Below are positions 10,009-19,450 of a stretch of 64,000 nt of DNA, one piece after another (the stretch's first letter is position 1; each line of letters starts with the position of its first letter). Source of the DNA: Microbacterium sp. AB (GTDB lineage Bacteria > Actinomycetota > Actinomycetes > Actinomycetales > Microbacteriaceae). A program made the translations under genes and the position numbers. The DNA is taken from assembly GCF_032878875.1 (NCBI RefSeq), contig NZ_CP118157.1, positions 2,232,001 through 2,296,000 on the forward strand. Reading direction: 5' to 3'. The notes under the pieces are model-generated. The model ran no database searches. It was not told the DNA's origin and was given only the letters and a program-made list of their open reading frames with translations.

Positions 10009-10090
10009 GGTGTTGGCTCCTCTTTCGATGAGTACTCGGTCGGCGGTCGGGAACGAGCCCTGGCACCAGTCCGTGGTTGACAGCATAACC

Positions 10091-10123
10091 GCCGCCCCCG
10101 GACGTTGCCGATCCGGGGGCGGC
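10091..10123 (-). terminator. GC-rich hairpin after yggT
   Basis: A perfect 12-bp inverted repeat (10091-10102 with 10112-10123) with a 9-nt loop lies 8 bases beyond the yggT stop and upstream of divIVA. It has no T-run, as is common for actinobacterial terminators. It would partly separate divIVA transcription from the upstream division genes. Confidence 0.65.
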
Positions 10124-10131
10124 GCGTGACG

Positions 10132-10434
10132 CTAAAGGTAGGAGAGCGTTCGGGTGACGGAGAGCAGGATGAAGCACAGCAGCATCGTCAACGCGAACGC
10201 GAAGTCGATCGCGATCCCGCCCACCCGCAACGGCGGGATGACCTTCCGGAACGCCTTGATCGGCGGGTCCGTGAGCGTGTACGCGATCTCGGCGAGGACG
10301 AGAACGGCCCCCTGCGGACGCCATTCCCGGTTGAACAGGGGGATGTAGTCGAGGATGAGCCGCCCGAAGAGCACGAAGATGTACAGCAGGAGGGCGAAGT
10401 TCAGAATCGACCCGACGAGTCCGATGATGCTCAC
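10132..10434 (-). CDS. YggT family membrane protein
   Basis: This 100-residue protein has two hydrophobic segments at about 5-27 and 73-95. Between them is the conserved patch LTDPPIKAFRKVIPPLRVGG, the hallmark of the YggT/Ycf19 family. The family lies between sepF and divIVA in many Gram-positive bacteria and is linked to division or envelope homeostasis, without a defined biochemical role. The start is GTG at 10434, 37 bases after the sepF stop. A strong hairpin follows the gene. Confidence 0.93.
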   Translation of the reverse strand: MSIIGLVGSILNFALLLYIFVLFGRLILDYIPLFNREWRPQGAVLVLAEIAYTLTDPPIKAFRKVIPPLRVGGIAIDFAFALTMLLCFILLSVTRTLSYL

Positions 10435-10471
10435 GACGTACGATTCTGCCCCATCCCGGCGTGCGGTCGGG

Positions 10472-10975
10472 TCACGACTGCGCGAAGGGCGCCGACTCGA
10501 TGTCGGCGTGGGCGATCCCGCCGTCCCCGGAGATGGCGATGTTCTCCGGCGAGAGCAGGAACACCTTGCTCGTCACGCGCTCGATACGTCCGTACAGGCC
10601 CAGCGAGAGACCGCTCGCGAAGTCGACGAGGCGGCGCGCGTCGGCGTCGCTCATCTGCGAGAGGTTGATGATCACGGGGATGCCGTCGCGGAAGTGCTCG
10701 GCGATCGTCTGCGCGTCGCGGTACTGCTTGGGGTGCACCGTGACGATCTCGTTGACCGCCCCGGATGCCGGCTGGCGCACCACGGAGGGTCGGCGCAGCG
10801 GCGTCACCGGTGCGGGAGCGGCGTCTTCGATGAGATTCTCCTCTCGATGCGCGCGCTCCTCGCGCAGCGCCCGCTCCTCGCGGTGCGCGCGAGGCTGCGT
10901 CGCTGCCTCTTCCTCGTACTCTTCCTCGTCGGCGAGGCCGAGGTAGACCATCGTCTTCTTGAGCGGGTTCGCCAT
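10472..10975 (-). CDS. sepF: cell division protein SepF
   Basis: SepF is a membrane anchor for FtsZ; in actinobacteria, which lack FtsA, it is the main tether of the Z ring (established knowledge). The 167-residue product has the N-terminal amphipathic anchor [19 protein letters not shown], a charged Arg/Glu linker (about 25-60) and the globular SepF domain (about 75-160) with [18 protein letters not shown] and VIINLSQM. The Shine-Dalgarno CGGAGG is 5 nt before the ATG. It is placed after yggS, 34 bases downstream of that gene's stop. Confidence 0.97.
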   Translation of the reverse strand: MANPLKKTMVYLGLADEEEYEEEAATQPRAHREERALREERAHREENLIEDAAPAPVTPLRRPSVVRQPASGAVNEIVTVHPKQYRDAQTIAEHFRDGIPVIINLSQMSDADARRLVDFASGLSLGLYGRIERVTSKVFLLSPENIAISGDGGIAHADIESAPFAQS

Positions 10976-11009
10976 GGCGTCCTCCGTTGTCTTCGCGTCT
11001 TGTCTGAGG

Positions 11010-11696
11010 CTAACCCCGCGCTGGACGCGGGCCGGTGATTGCGGTTCCGATCCGCAGGTGTGTCGCGCCGCAGGCGATGGCCTCGACGAGGTCCGCCGAC
11101 ATGCCGGCGGAGATCCAGGTGGCGGCGGGCTCGACCGCGCGGACGAGCCCGGAGTATCCCGCGAGCCGCTCGAAGGCGGAGGCCGGGGCCTCGTCGAGCG
11201 GCGCGACGGCCATCACCCCGCGCAGAGCGAGGCTCGGCGCGGACGCGACCCGCTCGGCGAGGGCGGAGAGGCCTCGGGGATCGACGCCGCCGCGTGCGGG
11301 GTCGTCGGTGAGGTTCACCTGCACGAGCACGTCGAGCGGAGCGTCCCCCGGCGCCGCGGCCGCGTCCAGCGCCTCCACGAGCCGGTCGCGGTCGACCGAG
11401 TGGACGGCGGCTGCGCACCGGCGCACCGATCGCGCCTTCTTCGTCTGCAGCTGCCCGATGAAGTGCCACCGCAGCCCTTCGAGGCCGGAGAGCTCCTCCG
11501 CCTTCGACGCCAGCTCCTGCTGCCGGCTCTCGCCGACGTCCCCGACGCCGAGGCCGTGGAGCTCTCGGACGAGGGACGAGGGATGGAACTTCGTCACGAC
11601 GATCCGGGTGATCTCCCCCGCCTCCCGCCCGGCCGAGCGCGCCGCGTCGGCGATCCGCGCGTCGACATCCGCCAGACGCGCGACCAGGTCGGACAC
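11010..11696 (-). CDS. pyridoxal phosphate homeostasis protein (YggS/PLPBP family)
   Basis: This is a single-domain alanine-racemase-fold protein that binds PLP and controls vitamin B6 and amino-acid balance; it is not known to be catalytic. The 228-residue product carries VTKFHP with the PLP-lysine near residue 36, then [22 protein letters not shown] and the C-terminal phosphate-binding patch RIGTAITG. The start is GTG at 11696, only 2 bases after the ftsZ stop, so translation is probably coupled to ftsZ. In many actinobacteria a pgeF (YfiH-type) gene sits between ftsZ and yggS; it is absent here. Confidence 0.95.
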   Translation of the reverse strand: MSDLVARLADVDARIADAARSAGREAGEITRIVVTKFHPSSLVRELHGLGVGDVGESRQQELASKAEELSGLEGLRWHFIGQLQTKKARSVRRCAAAVHSVDRDRLVEALDAAAAPGDAPLDVLVQVNLTDDPARGGVDPRGLSALAERVASAPSLALRGVMAVAPLDEAPASAFERLAGYSGLVRAVEPAATWISAGMSADLVEAIACGATHLRIGTAITGPRPARG

Positions 11697-11698
11697 GA

Positions 11699-12886
11699 CT
11701 ACTTGAGGAAGTCGGGGATGTCGAGGTCGTCCTCGCCGAACGCCGAGTCGAAGCCGCTCGAGTCGGGCAGCACGGGGCCGGCCGCCGCGACGGGCACCGA
11801 CTCACGCTCCGGCTTCGCCGCCCCGTCCGACTCCGCGGGCTTCCGAGCGTCGCCGGACACCCCCGCGACGGGCGGCGACGTGGGCTTCTGCGGCTCGGCG
11901 CGGCCGCTGAAGGCCGGCACCTCCACGCGCGACTGGGGCTCTCCGCCGTCGAACCCGGCGGCGATGACCGTCACGCGCACCTCGTCGCCGAGCGTGTCGT
12001 CGATGACCGTTCCGAAGATGATGTTCGCCTCGGGATGCGCGGCCTCCTTGACGAGCTGCGCGGCGTCGTTGATCTCGAAGATGCCGAGGTTCGACCCGCC
12101 CTGCACCGACAGCAGGACGCCGTGCGCGCCCTCGATCGACGCCTCCAGCAGGGGCGACTCGACCGCGAGCTCGGCGGCCTTGATGGCGCGGTCGGCGCCG
12201 CGGGCGGAGCCGATGCCCATGAGGGCGGAGCCCGCGCCCTGCATGACCGACTTGACGTCGGCGAAGTCGAGGTTGATGAGCCCGGGGGTCGTGATGAGGT
12301 CGGTGATGCCCTGCACGCCGGCGAGGAGCACCTGGTCGGCGGTCGCGAACGCCTCGACCATCGAGATCCCCCGGTCGCTGATCTCGAGGAGACGATCGTT
12401 CGGCACGACGATGAGCGTGTCCACCTCCTCCTTCAACGAGGCCACGCCGATCTCGGCCTGGTTCTGGCGCCGACGCCCCTCGAACGAGAACGGCTTCGTC
12501 ACGACGCCGATGGTGAGCGCGCCGATCGACTTCGCGATGCGCGCGACGACGGGGGCCCCGCCGGTGCCCGTCCCGCCTCCCTCGCCCGCGGTCACGAAGA
12601 CCATGTCGGCGCCCGCGAGCGCCTGCTCGATCTCCTCCGCGTGGTCCTCCGCCGCGCGGCGGCCGACCTCCGGGTCGGCGCCTGCGCCAAGCCCGCGCGT
12701 GAGCTCGCGTCCGACGTCGAGCTTCACGTCCGCGTCGCTCATGAGAAGCGCCTGCGCATCGGTGTTCACCGCGATGAACTCGACGCCGCGAAGCCCGAGC
12801 TCGATCATGCGGTTCACCGCGTTGACGCCACCGCCGCCGACGCCGACGACCTTGATCACGGCGAGGTAGTTCTGGTTCTGGCTCAT
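11699..12886 (-). CDS. ftsZ: cell division protein FtsZ
   Basis: FtsZ is the tubulin-like GTPase that forms the division ring. The 395-residue product contains [17 protein letters not shown], the tubulin signature [13 protein letters not shown] (about residues 104-116) and NLDFADVK. A disordered linker runs from about 315 to 380, and the C-terminal peptide [10 protein letters not shown] binds SepF and FtsW-type partners. The ATG at 12886 is chosen because it follows ACGGAGG by 6 nt and gives the usual [14 protein letters not shown]-terminus. An in-frame ATG 54 bases upstream would read through a probable regulatory region. The 183 bases between ftsQ and this start hold an imperfect inverted repeat and a likely promoter. 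Confidence 0.98.
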   Translation of the reverse strand: MSQNQNYLAVIKVVGVGGGGVNAVNRMIELGLRGVEFIAVNTDAQALLMSDADVKLDVGRELTRGLGAGADPEVGRRAAEDHAEEIEQALAGADMVFVTAGEGGGTGTGGAPVVARIAKSIGALTIGVVTKPFSFEGRRRQNQAEIGVASLKEEVDTLIVVPNDRLLEISDRGISMVEAFATADQVLLAGVQGITDLITTPGLINLDFADVKSVMQGAGSALMGIGSARGADRAIKAAELAVESPLLEASIEGAHGVLLSVQGGSNLGIFEINDAAQLVKEAAHPEANIIFGTVIDDTLGDEVRVTVIAAGFDGGEPQSRVEVPAFSGRAEPQKPTSPPVAGVSGDARKPAESDGAAKPERESVPVAAAGPVLPDSSGFDSAFGEDDLDIPDFLK

Positions 12887-13069
12887 GCCGGCCTCCGTAT
12901 CGACCCCAAGCTTCACCGGGACGTCAACCTTCACGTTCAAGTAGAGGGTTAAAGTATTGCCCGGTATGTATTTCTTCCTTGCTCGACGCTACGTGCCGCA
13001 CGCCCGCTGGCGCGGGAATGCGGGCGGGCGTGTCGGCAGAAAAAGCCGGGATCCGCGACGGATGCCGCC
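12887..13069 (-). promoter_or_regulatory. ftsZ upstream region with imperfect inverted repeat
   Basis: This 183-base gap between ftsQ and ftsZ is AT-richer than its surroundings. At 12926-12950 it carries an imperfect inverted repeat (AACCCTCTAC, TTGAAC, GTGAAGGTT on the minus strand). A TTGACG hexamer follows the repeat. Upstream is an AATACTTTAA stretch that could hold a -10 element. An independent ftsZ promoter within the dcw cluster is usual; which hexamers are used cannot be told by eye. Confidence 0.5.
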
Positions 13070-14059
13070 TCAGCGGACGATGAGGGTGCCGGGCGCGGAG
13101 ACGTCGTAGACGGTCACTCCCTCCGGGAGGCTCGCCTCCATCGCGCTCTGCAGGACGACGGTCTTCTCCGCCGAGTCGTCGACGCTCCCCCAGACGACCT
13201 GCGGCCCGCCGTCGCCGAGCGTCAGCGTGACGTCCTCCGTCGTCGTCGCCGAGGCCGCCGTCACCTGGGCCCGCAGGTCGTCGGGGAGCGAGCGCAGCAC
13301 CTGGCCCACGGCCAGGAACGCATCCGACCCCGCGCCGTCGGGCGTGGAGACGAGCGGCAGGCCCGCCGGGCGCTCTCCCGCCGTCGCCAGCGCGACGCCC
13401 GCGGCGTCGACGGTCGTGAACCCCGCCTCCGACTCGATCACGCCCACCGGGGTCCGCTCGACCACGCGGACGACGAGGTCGTGCGGAGGGTTCGCCTCCA
13501 GCGTGTAGGTCTCGATGAGCGGGAAGCCCAGGAGCGCGGCCCTGACCGCGCTGTGGTCGACGAGCGGGAGCGGCGTTCCCACCTGATCGGAGAGCGCGGC
13601 CTCGACCGCGGCGGCGTCGAGCTGCTCCGCTCCCTCGACGGTGATCTCCTCGACGGCGAACAGCGGGCTGTACGCCGCCCCCGCGCTCCCGGCGACGAGG
13701 AGCAGCAGCGCGCCGATCGCGACCGTCCAGATCAGACGGCGCCGTCGGGAGCGCGCCGTGAACCGGCGCATCTCCGCCCGCATCGCCCTGCGGCGCGCCC
13801 GTGTCGCCCGCCACACCGCACGCCATCCCCCGGCCCGGCTCCCGTCGTCCGGGTCGGCGGCGTCGCCCTCCGGCCGGAGCGTCACGATCGGCGCGGTCTC
13901 GGACGACTCGTCGCCGCGCTGCGCTTCGCGCGTCTCGGCGTCGATGCCGAGACGCTTCATCGTGGCCCGCCGCCGGGAGAGGATGCGTTCCTCGTCCTCG
14001 GCGGACGACGTCGCCTCCCGGCCGGTCGAGGAGGGGGGAAGAGGCCCCGGCCGCCGCAT
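13070..14059 (-). CDS. ftsQ: cell division protein FtsQ/DivIB
   Basis: FtsQ is a bitopic divisome protein that joins FtsB and FtsL to the ring. The 329-residue product has a long basic cytoplasmic N-terminus (1-108), one transmembrane helix at about 109-129 and a POTRA domain (about 132-200: FAVEEITVEGAEQL). The FtsQ/DivIB beta domain ends at LIVR. The ATG at 14059 has AGGAG 7 nt upstream and lies 9 bases after the murC stop. The cytoplasmic domain is longer than in proteobacteria, as is usual in actinobacteria. Its position between murC and ftsZ is the canonical one. Confidence 0.95.
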   Translation of the reverse strand: MRRPGPLPPSSTGREATSSAEDEERILSRRRATMKRLGIDAETREAQRGDESSETAPIVTLRPEGDAADPDDGSRAGGWRAVWRATRARRRAMRAEMRRFTARSRRRRLIWTVAIGALLLLVAGSAGAAYSPLFAVEEITVEGAEQLDAAAVEAALSDQVGTPLPLVDHSAVRAALLGFPLIETYTLEANPPHDLVVRVVERTPVGVIESEAGFTTVDAAGVALATAGERPAGLPLVSTPDGAGSDAFLAVGQVLRSLPDDLRAQVTAASATTTEDVTLTLGDGGPQVVWGSVDDSAEKTVVLQSAMEASLPEGVTVYDVSAPGTLIVR

Positions 14060-14068
14060 GCCGATCTC

Positions 14069-15484
14069 CTAGACCGCCTGGCCGGCGACGTCGTCCGTGC
14101 GCTCGAGGGCGCCGAGCACCTGCGGGATGATCCGGTAGACGTCTCCGCAGCCGAGCGTGACGACGTAGTCGCCCTCTCGGGCGATCGAGGCCGTATAGTC
14201 GGCCGCCTCCTGCCAGTCGGAGACGAAGCGCACGCGGGACGCGTCGTCGAACGCCGCGCTGACGAGCTCGCCCGTGACGCCGGGGATCGGGTCCTCGCGG
14301 GCGCCGTAGACGTCGAGCACGACCGTGTGGTCGGCGAGCCCTTCGAGGACCCTCGCGAACTCGCCCGCCATGAGCCTCGTGCGCGAGTAGGTGTGCGGCT
14401 GGTGGAGGGCGATGATGCGTCCCTCCCCCACGACCGTTCGTGCGGCGGCGAGCGCCGCGGCGACCTCGGTGGGGTGATGGGCGTAGTCGTCGAAGACGCT
14501 CACCCCGCGCTCGACCCCGTGCAGCTCGAAGCGGCGCACGGTGCCCCCGAACGTCTCGACGGCGCGCAGCGCGGGCTCGAGATCGTAGCCGAGCGTCAGG
14601 AGGACCGAGACGGCGCCCGCCGCGTTGACCGCGTTGTGGCGCCCCGGCACGGCGAGCCGGCCGGAGGCGCGCTCGCCCCGGTGGACGAGCGTGAAGGCGA
14701 CGGGTCCGTCCGTGACGATGTCGACCACGCGCACGTCGGCGTCCTCCGCCTCGCCGAAGGTGACGACCCCCCCGTGCGAGACCCGGGCCGCGACGCGCCG
14801 CGCGCCGGGGTCGTCCGAGGAGATGACGACCGCCTCGCGCGCCTCGTCCGCGAAGCGCACGAACGCGTCGTCGAACGCCTCGTGCGAGCCGTAGTGGTCG
14901 AGATGGTCGGCGTCGACGTTCGTGATGAGGGCGACCGAGGTGTCGTACAGCAGGAAGGTGCCATCCGACTCGTCGGCCTCGATGACGAAGAGCTCGTCGG
15001 AGCCGACCCCGCTCGACGCCCCGACCTGCTGGATGACTCCGCCGTTCACGTAGCTCGGATCTGCGCCGAGCGCGCGCAGGGCCGTGACGACCATGCCCGT
15101 CGACGTCGTCTTGCCGTGGGCGCCCGCCACCGACACGAGCCGGCGTCCGCGGATGAGGTGGTGCAGCGCCTGAGACCGGTGGATGACGGCGAGACCCCGC
15201 TCCTTCGCGGCGAGGTACTCGGGGTTCTCCGGCCAGATCGCCCCCGTGTAGACGACGGTGTCGACGTCGCCGACGTTGGCGGCGTCGTGCCCGATGCGCA
15301 CGGTCGCGCCGAGCGCCTCGAGGTCACGGGTGTTCTGGCTCTCGGCGCGGTCGGACCCCGACACGGGGATCCCCGCGGCGAGGAACATGCGGGCGAGGCC
15401 GGAGACGCCCGAGCCGCCGATGCCGATGAAGTGCACGGCGCCGATGCGCTCGGGGACGGGGGCTGTGAGGTCGGGCTTGATCAT
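14069..15484 (-). CDS. murC: UDP-N-acetylmuramate--L-alanine ligase
   Basis: MurC adds L-Ala to UDP-MurNAc, the first peptide-stem step. The 471-residue product contains the N-terminal [11 protein letters not shown], the ATP loop [11 protein letters not shown] near residue 117, EADESDGTF and the MurC mark DDYAHHPTE. The ATG at 15484 gives [15 protein letters not shown]. No strong Shine-Dalgarno precedes it, but a TAGACT hexamer ends 9 nt upstream, so an internal promoter within the dcw cluster is possible. murG lies upstream at a 103-base distance and ftsQ directly downstream. Confidence 0.97.
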   Translation of the reverse strand: MIKPDLTAPVPERIGAVHFIGIGGSGVSGLARMFLAAGIPVSGSDRAESQNTRDLEALGATVRIGHDAANVGDVDTVVYTGAIWPENPEYLAAKERGLAVIHRSQALHHLIRGRRLVSVAGAHGKTTSTGMVVTALRALGADPSYVNGGVIQQVGASSGVGSDELFVIEADESDGTFLLYDTSVALITNVDADHLDHYGSHEAFDDAFVRFADEAREAVVISSDDPGARRVAARVSHGGVVTFGEAEDADVRVVDIVTDGPVAFTLVHRGERASGRLAVPGRHNAVNAAGAVSVLLTLGYDLEPALRAVETFGGTVRRFELHGVERGVSVFDDYAHHPTEVAAALAAARTVVGEGRIIALHQPHTYSRTRLMAGEFARVLEGLADHTVVLDVYGAREDPIPGVTGELVSAAFDDASRVRFVSDWQEAADYTASIAREGDYVVTLGCGDVYRIIPQVLGALERTDDVAGQAV

Positions 15485-15587
15485 GACCCGTCGAGTCTAA
15501 GCGGCCGCTCCCGCATCGGGCCCGTGGCGCGCGGAGGCACGGTCCACGTCGGGCGAAGGCGTGGTGCCCCGGTGCGGCGCCGGTGTC

Positions 15588-16661
15588 TCAGGCCCCCAGG
15601 GCCCGGTCGAGGTGCGCGATGACGTTCTCGGTGCCGCGGCGCGTTCCGACGCCGGCGGCGGCCCGCGCCATCCGCGCGATGCGATCGCGATGCCGCAGCA
15701 GGGGCAGGACGTCGGTGCGCACCTTCTCCGCCGTGAACGCCGCGTCGTCGACGACGGCCGCGGCGCCGGCGGCCACGGCCGATGCCGCGTTCAGGCGCTG
15801 CTCGCCGTTGCCGACGGGGTACGGCACGTAGACGGCGGGGATGCCGAGCGCGCTGACCTCGCTCACGGTCGACGCCCCCGACCTCGACACGATGAGGTCG
15901 GCCACCGCGAAGGCGAGGTCCATCCGGTCGATGTACCGGCGCACGGCGTACCCGGCGACGCCCGGGTCGGCCAGGTCGGACCTCTCCCCCGTGATGTGCA
16001 GCAGCTGCCACCCGGCGTCCAGGACCTCCTGCCACGAGCCGCCGATCGCGTCGTTGAGGCGCCGCGCCCCGAGCGATCCGCCGAAGACGAGGAGCGTCGG
16101 CCTCTCGGGATCGAGCCCGAAGTGCTCCGCCGCCGCGGGGCGCGTCGCGGCACGGTCGAGGTCCACGATCTCGGGGCGCAGGGGCATCCCCACGACCTCT
16201 CCCCGCTTCAAGGGCGTCCCGTCGAACGCGACGCCGACGGACGCCGCCCTGCGCGCTCCGAGCACGTTCGCGAGCCCCGGGCGGGCGTTGGCCTCGTGCA
16301 CGACGAACGGCACGCCCTCCCTGCGTGCGGCGACGTAGGCGGGAGCCGCCGCGTAGCCGCCGACGCCCAGCACGACGTCGACGCCGCGCTCGCGGATGTC
16401 GCGCCGGACATCGCCGACGGCCTTGCGCCACTTCGCGGGGAAGCGCAGGGCGTATCCGTCCGGACGACGGGGGAACGGCACCTTGTCGACGACGAGCAGC
16501 TCGTATCCGCGCTCGGGGACGAGTCTCGACTCCAGTCCCTCGCGGGTCCCCAGCACGAGGATCTCGTCCGCGGCGTCCCGGGCCCGCAGCCCGTCGGCCA
16601 CCGCGAGCAGGGGGTTCACGTGTCCGGCGGTGCCGCCGCCGGCGAGGAGGTATGTCGTCAC
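15588..16661 (-). CDS. murG: UDP-GlcNAc:undecaprenyl-PP-MurNAc-pentapeptide GlcNAc transferase
   Basis: MurG converts lipid I to lipid II at the inner face of the membrane. The 357-residue GT-B enzyme has the N-terminal glycine loop LLAGGGTAGHVNP (7-14), GVGGYAAAPAYVAA, HEANARPGLAN, the nucleotide-binding FGGSLGARRLND and SRSGASTVSEV. The start is a GTG at 16661, with an AGGATCGAGGG stretch just before it; no better ATG preserves the glycine loop. It lies 52 bases after the ftsW stop and upstream of murC. Confidence 0.97.
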   Translation of the reverse strand: MTTYLLAGGGTAGHVNPLLAVADGLRARDAADEILVLGTREGLESRLVPERGYELLVVDKVPFPRRPDGYALRFPAKWRKAVGDVRRDIRERGVDVVLGVGGYAAAPAYVAARREGVPFVVHEANARPGLANVLGARRAASVGVAFDGTPLKRGEVVGMPLRPEIVDLDRAATRPAAAEHFGLDPERPTLLVFGGSLGARRLNDAIGGSWQEVLDAGWQLLHITGERSDLADPGVAGYAVRRYIDRMDLAFAVADLIVSRSGASTVSEVSALGIPAVYVPYPVGNGEQRLNAASAVAAGAAAVVDDAAFTAEKVRTDVLPLLRHRDRIARMARAAAGVGTRRGTENVIAHLDRALGA

Positions 16662-16713
16662 CCCTCGATCCTCGCACGGGGGTCGTGGCCGCGCCGGACT
16701 CGAAGGCGGCCCG

Positions 16714-17931
16714 TCAGGCCGCCGCGCGCCGCCGCGACGGACGATCCGGCGCGTCCGGCAGCGTGCGCGCGCACGCGAGCAGCACCCCGCACGCGAGCAG
16801 CACCGCGATGAGCGAGGACCCTCCGGAGGAGAGGAAGGGCAGCGGCACCCCCAGCGCCGGGAAGACGCGCAGGACCACGCCGATGTTGATGAGCGCCTGC
16901 CCGATGATCCACACGCCGATGCCGCCGGCCACGACGCGCACGAAGAGGTCGTGCGCGCGGCCCACGATCCGGAACGCCCCGATCGCGAAGACGACGAAGA
17001 GCGCGAGCACGGCCAGGCAGCCGAGCAGCCCCAGCTCCTCCCCGACGATCGCGAAGATGTAGTCGTCGGCGGCCGCGGGCAGCCAGTCGTACTTCTCCTT
17101 CGAGTTGCCCAGGCCCAGGCCCAGGAGACCTCCGCTCGCGAGACCCCAGATCCCGTGCAGCGGCTGGTAGCACTCGTCGAGGTACGCGTCGAGACAGCTC
17201 TGATCGAACACGCTCATGATGCGCGTCATGCGGTTCGGGCTCGCGACCGCGAACGCGACGACGGCGGCCGCCGCCAGGAGCACCGGCGGGATGAAGTAGC
17301 GCAGCTTCACCCCGGAGAAGAAGAGCGCCCCCAGCACGAGCAGCGCCATGACCATGACGGTGCCGAGATCGCGACCCGCCATGACGGTGCCGATCGCGAC
17401 CAGCGCCACGGGGGCGAGCGGGACGGCCACGTGCTTCCACCGCCCCAGCACGGCGCGCTTTCGGTCGAGCATGAAGCCGCACCACACGGCCAGGCCCAGC
17501 TTGATGAACTCGGACGGCTGAACGGTCATGAAACCGAAGTCGATCCAGTTCAGGTTCCCGCCGACATCGAGCCCGAGCGGCGTGAAGACGAGCAGCTGCA
17601 GGAGGATCGCGCCGATGAGCACGGGCCAGGCGAGGCGCTTCAGCCAGCTCATCGAGAACCTGCTGACGACGAACATGAGCGGGACGCCCACGGCCGCGAA
17701 GATCGCGTGCCGCAGCCCGTCGTTGTACGGGTTGTTCGCCGCCTGCATGGAGCTGACGGCCGTGGCCGAGATCACCATCATGATCCCGAAGATCGTCAGG
17801 AGGAGCGCGGCGGAGGCGATGAGGAGGAACTCAACGGGGACGGGCGTGAAGGCCTTGCCGAGTGAGACGCGCGCCGACAGCAGTCTGCGTTCGTCGTCAG
17901 CCGTGGCCGGGGCCGTGGTCGTGCGAGCCAT
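16714..17931 (-). CDS. ftsW: SEDS-family peptidoglycan glycosyltransferase FtsW
   Basis: FtsW polymerises lipid II at the septum together with the transpeptidase FtsI. The 405-residue product has about ten transmembrane helices. Signature segments are GLGLGNSKEKYDWLP, DDYIFAIVGEELGLLG and PFLSSGGSSLIA. The ATG at 17931 is preceded by GGAGGGGAGCGG, a good ribosome-binding site. Its first 35 bases overlap the end of murD in a different frame, which implies tight coupling. A FtsW versus RodA/SpoVE call rests mainly on its place between murD and murG. Confidence 0.96.
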   Translation of the reverse strand: MARTTTAPATADDERRLLSARVSLGKAFTPVPVEFLLIASAALLLTIFGIMMVISATAVSSMQAANNPYNDGLRHAIFAAVGVPLMFVVSRFSMSWLKRLAWPVLIGAILLQLLVFTPLGLDVGGNLNWIDFGFMTVQPSEFIKLGLAVWCGFMLDRKRAVLGRWKHVAVPLAPVALVAIGTVMAGRDLGTVMVMALLVLGALFFSGVKLRYFIPPVLLAAAAVVAFAVASPNRMTRIMSVFDQSCLDAYLDECYQPLHGIWGLASGGLLGLGLGNSKEKYDWLPAAADDYIFAIVGEELGLLGCLAVLALFVVFAIGAFRIVGRAHDLFVRVVAGGIGVWIIGQALINIGVVLRVFPALGVPLPFLSSGGSSLIAVLLACGVLLACARTLPDAPDRPSRRRAAA

Positions 17932-19450
17932 CTCCGCTCCCCTCCCCGATCCGTCTCCTCACCGCGGCGGCGAATCGGTCGCCGCGGTCGCCATAGCTCC
18001 GGAACTGGTCGAACGAGGCCGCGGCCGGCGCCAGCAGCACCGTGTCGCCGGCGACGGCGACGGCCGAGGCGAGATCGACGACCCGCGCCATGACGTCTTC
18101 AGTGTCGGCGTCGTCGACCTCGAACACCGGAACCCCCGGCGCGTGTCGCGCGAACGCATCGACCACCGGCGCGCGGTCGACGCCGATCACGATCGCGGCG
18201 CGGAGGCCGCGGCCACGGTCCGAGACGAGCCCCGAGACGTCCACGCCCTTGAGCAGGCCCCCCACGATCCAGACCGCCCCGGGGTACGCCGCGAGCGACG
18301 ACGCGGCCGCATGCGGGTTCGTCGCCTTGGAGTCGTCGATCCACGTCACCCCGGCGTCCGAGGCGACGACCTCGATCCGGTGCGGATCGAGCCGGAAGCC
18401 CTGCAGGGCCCTGCCGACGGCCACGGGCGCCACGTCGAGGGAGCGGGCCAGCGCCGCCGCCGCGAGGATGTTCGCGACGATGTGGGGCGCGGCGAGCCCG
18501 CGCGCCGCGAGGTCCGCCACCGTCGCGAGCTCGAGCGCCGCCGTGCGCCGTTCGTCGAGGAACGCCCTGTCGACGAGGATGCCGTCGACGACGCCGAGGT
18601 CGCTCGGGCCCGGGACGCCGAGGTCGAAGCCGACGGCGCGCGCGCCCTCGACGACGTCCGCGTCCTCGACCATCCGCCTCGTCGACTCGTCGGCCTTGTT
18701 GTAGACGCACGCGGCCTTCGTGCCGCGGTAGACGACCGCCTTCGCATCGCGGTACGCGTCGAACGAGCCGTGCCACTCGAGATGGTCGTCCGCGAGGTTG
18801 AGGCAGACCGCGGCGTGCGGGCTCGGCGACCCGGGGCCGTCGTTCAGCCCGAGATACCAGAGCTGATGGCTCGAGAGCTCCAGGACGAGCACGTCGAAGC
18901 CGGCCGGATCGCGCACCGCGTCGAGCACGGGGACGCCGATGTTGCCGCACGGCGCCGCACGCAGCCCGCCTTCGACGAGCATCGTCGCAGCCAGTCGCGT
19001 GGTCGTGGTCTTGCCGTTCGTCCCCGTGACGAGCACCCATTCGGCGGGCGTGCCGTCGGGCCGGAGCACCTTGTCGCGCACGCGCCACGCGAGCTCGATG
19101 TCCCCCCACAGCGGGACGTCGGCGTCCCGCGCCCAGCGGACGACGGGATGCGAGGGGGGGAAGCCGGGCGAGGCGACGACGACGTCGGGCGCGAAGTCGA
19201 CGAGCTCTCCGGGCACGGCGTCGAGCGAGCCCTCCCAGAGGCGGGCGCCCACGATCGGCACGAGCCGCGCGTACTCCTCCGTCGAGGACTCGGTGACGAC
19301 GAGCACCTCGGCGCCGAGCTCGGCGAGCGTGTCGGCCACGGAGAAGCCGGTGACGGACAGCCCCAGCACGGCGACGCGCAGGCCCTTCCAGTCGGCGTTC
19401 CAGCTCGTGAGGGAGTCGAGCCGCGAGGCGGCGTCCTGCGCGTCGGTCAT
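17897..19450 (-). CDS. murD: UDP-N-acetylmuramoyl-L-alanine--D-glutamate ligase
   Basis: MurD adds D-Glu to UDP-MurNAc-L-Ala. The 517-residue product carries the N-terminal Rossmann loop VAVLGLSVTGFSVAD, the ATP loop TGTNGKTTTTRLAAT near residue 141 and the C-terminal ligase segment WIDDSKATNPHAAASSL. It is slightly longer than typical because of a hydrophilic tail ending HDHGPGHG. The ATG at 19450 overlaps the mraY stop (ATGA). The last 35 bases overlap the ftsW start. Function is secure. Confidence 0.97.
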   Translation of the reverse strand: MTDAQDAASRLDSLTSWNADWKGLRVAVLGLSVTGFSVADTLAELGAEVLVVTESSTEEYARLVPIVGARLWEGSLDAVPGELVDFAPDVVVASPGFPPSHPVVRWARDADVPLWGDIELAWRVRDKVLRPDGTPAEWVLVTGTNGKTTTTRLAATMLVEGGLRAAPCGNIGVPVLDAVRDPAGFDVLVLELSSHQLWYLGLNDGPGSPSPHAAVCLNLADDHLEWHGSFDAYRDAKAVVYRGTKAACVYNKADESTRRMVEDADVVEGARAVGFDLGVPGPSDLGVVDGILVDRAFLDERRTAALELATVADLAARGLAAPHIVANILAAAALARSLDVAPVAVGRALQGFRLDPHRIEVVASDAGVTWIDDSKATNPHAAASSLAAYPGAVWIVGGLLKGVDVSGLVSDRGRGLRAAIVIGVDRAPVVDAFARHAPGVPVFEVDDADTEDVMARVVDLASAVAVAGDTVLLAPAAASFDQFRSYGDRGDRFAAAVRRRIGEGSGDGSHDHGPGHG

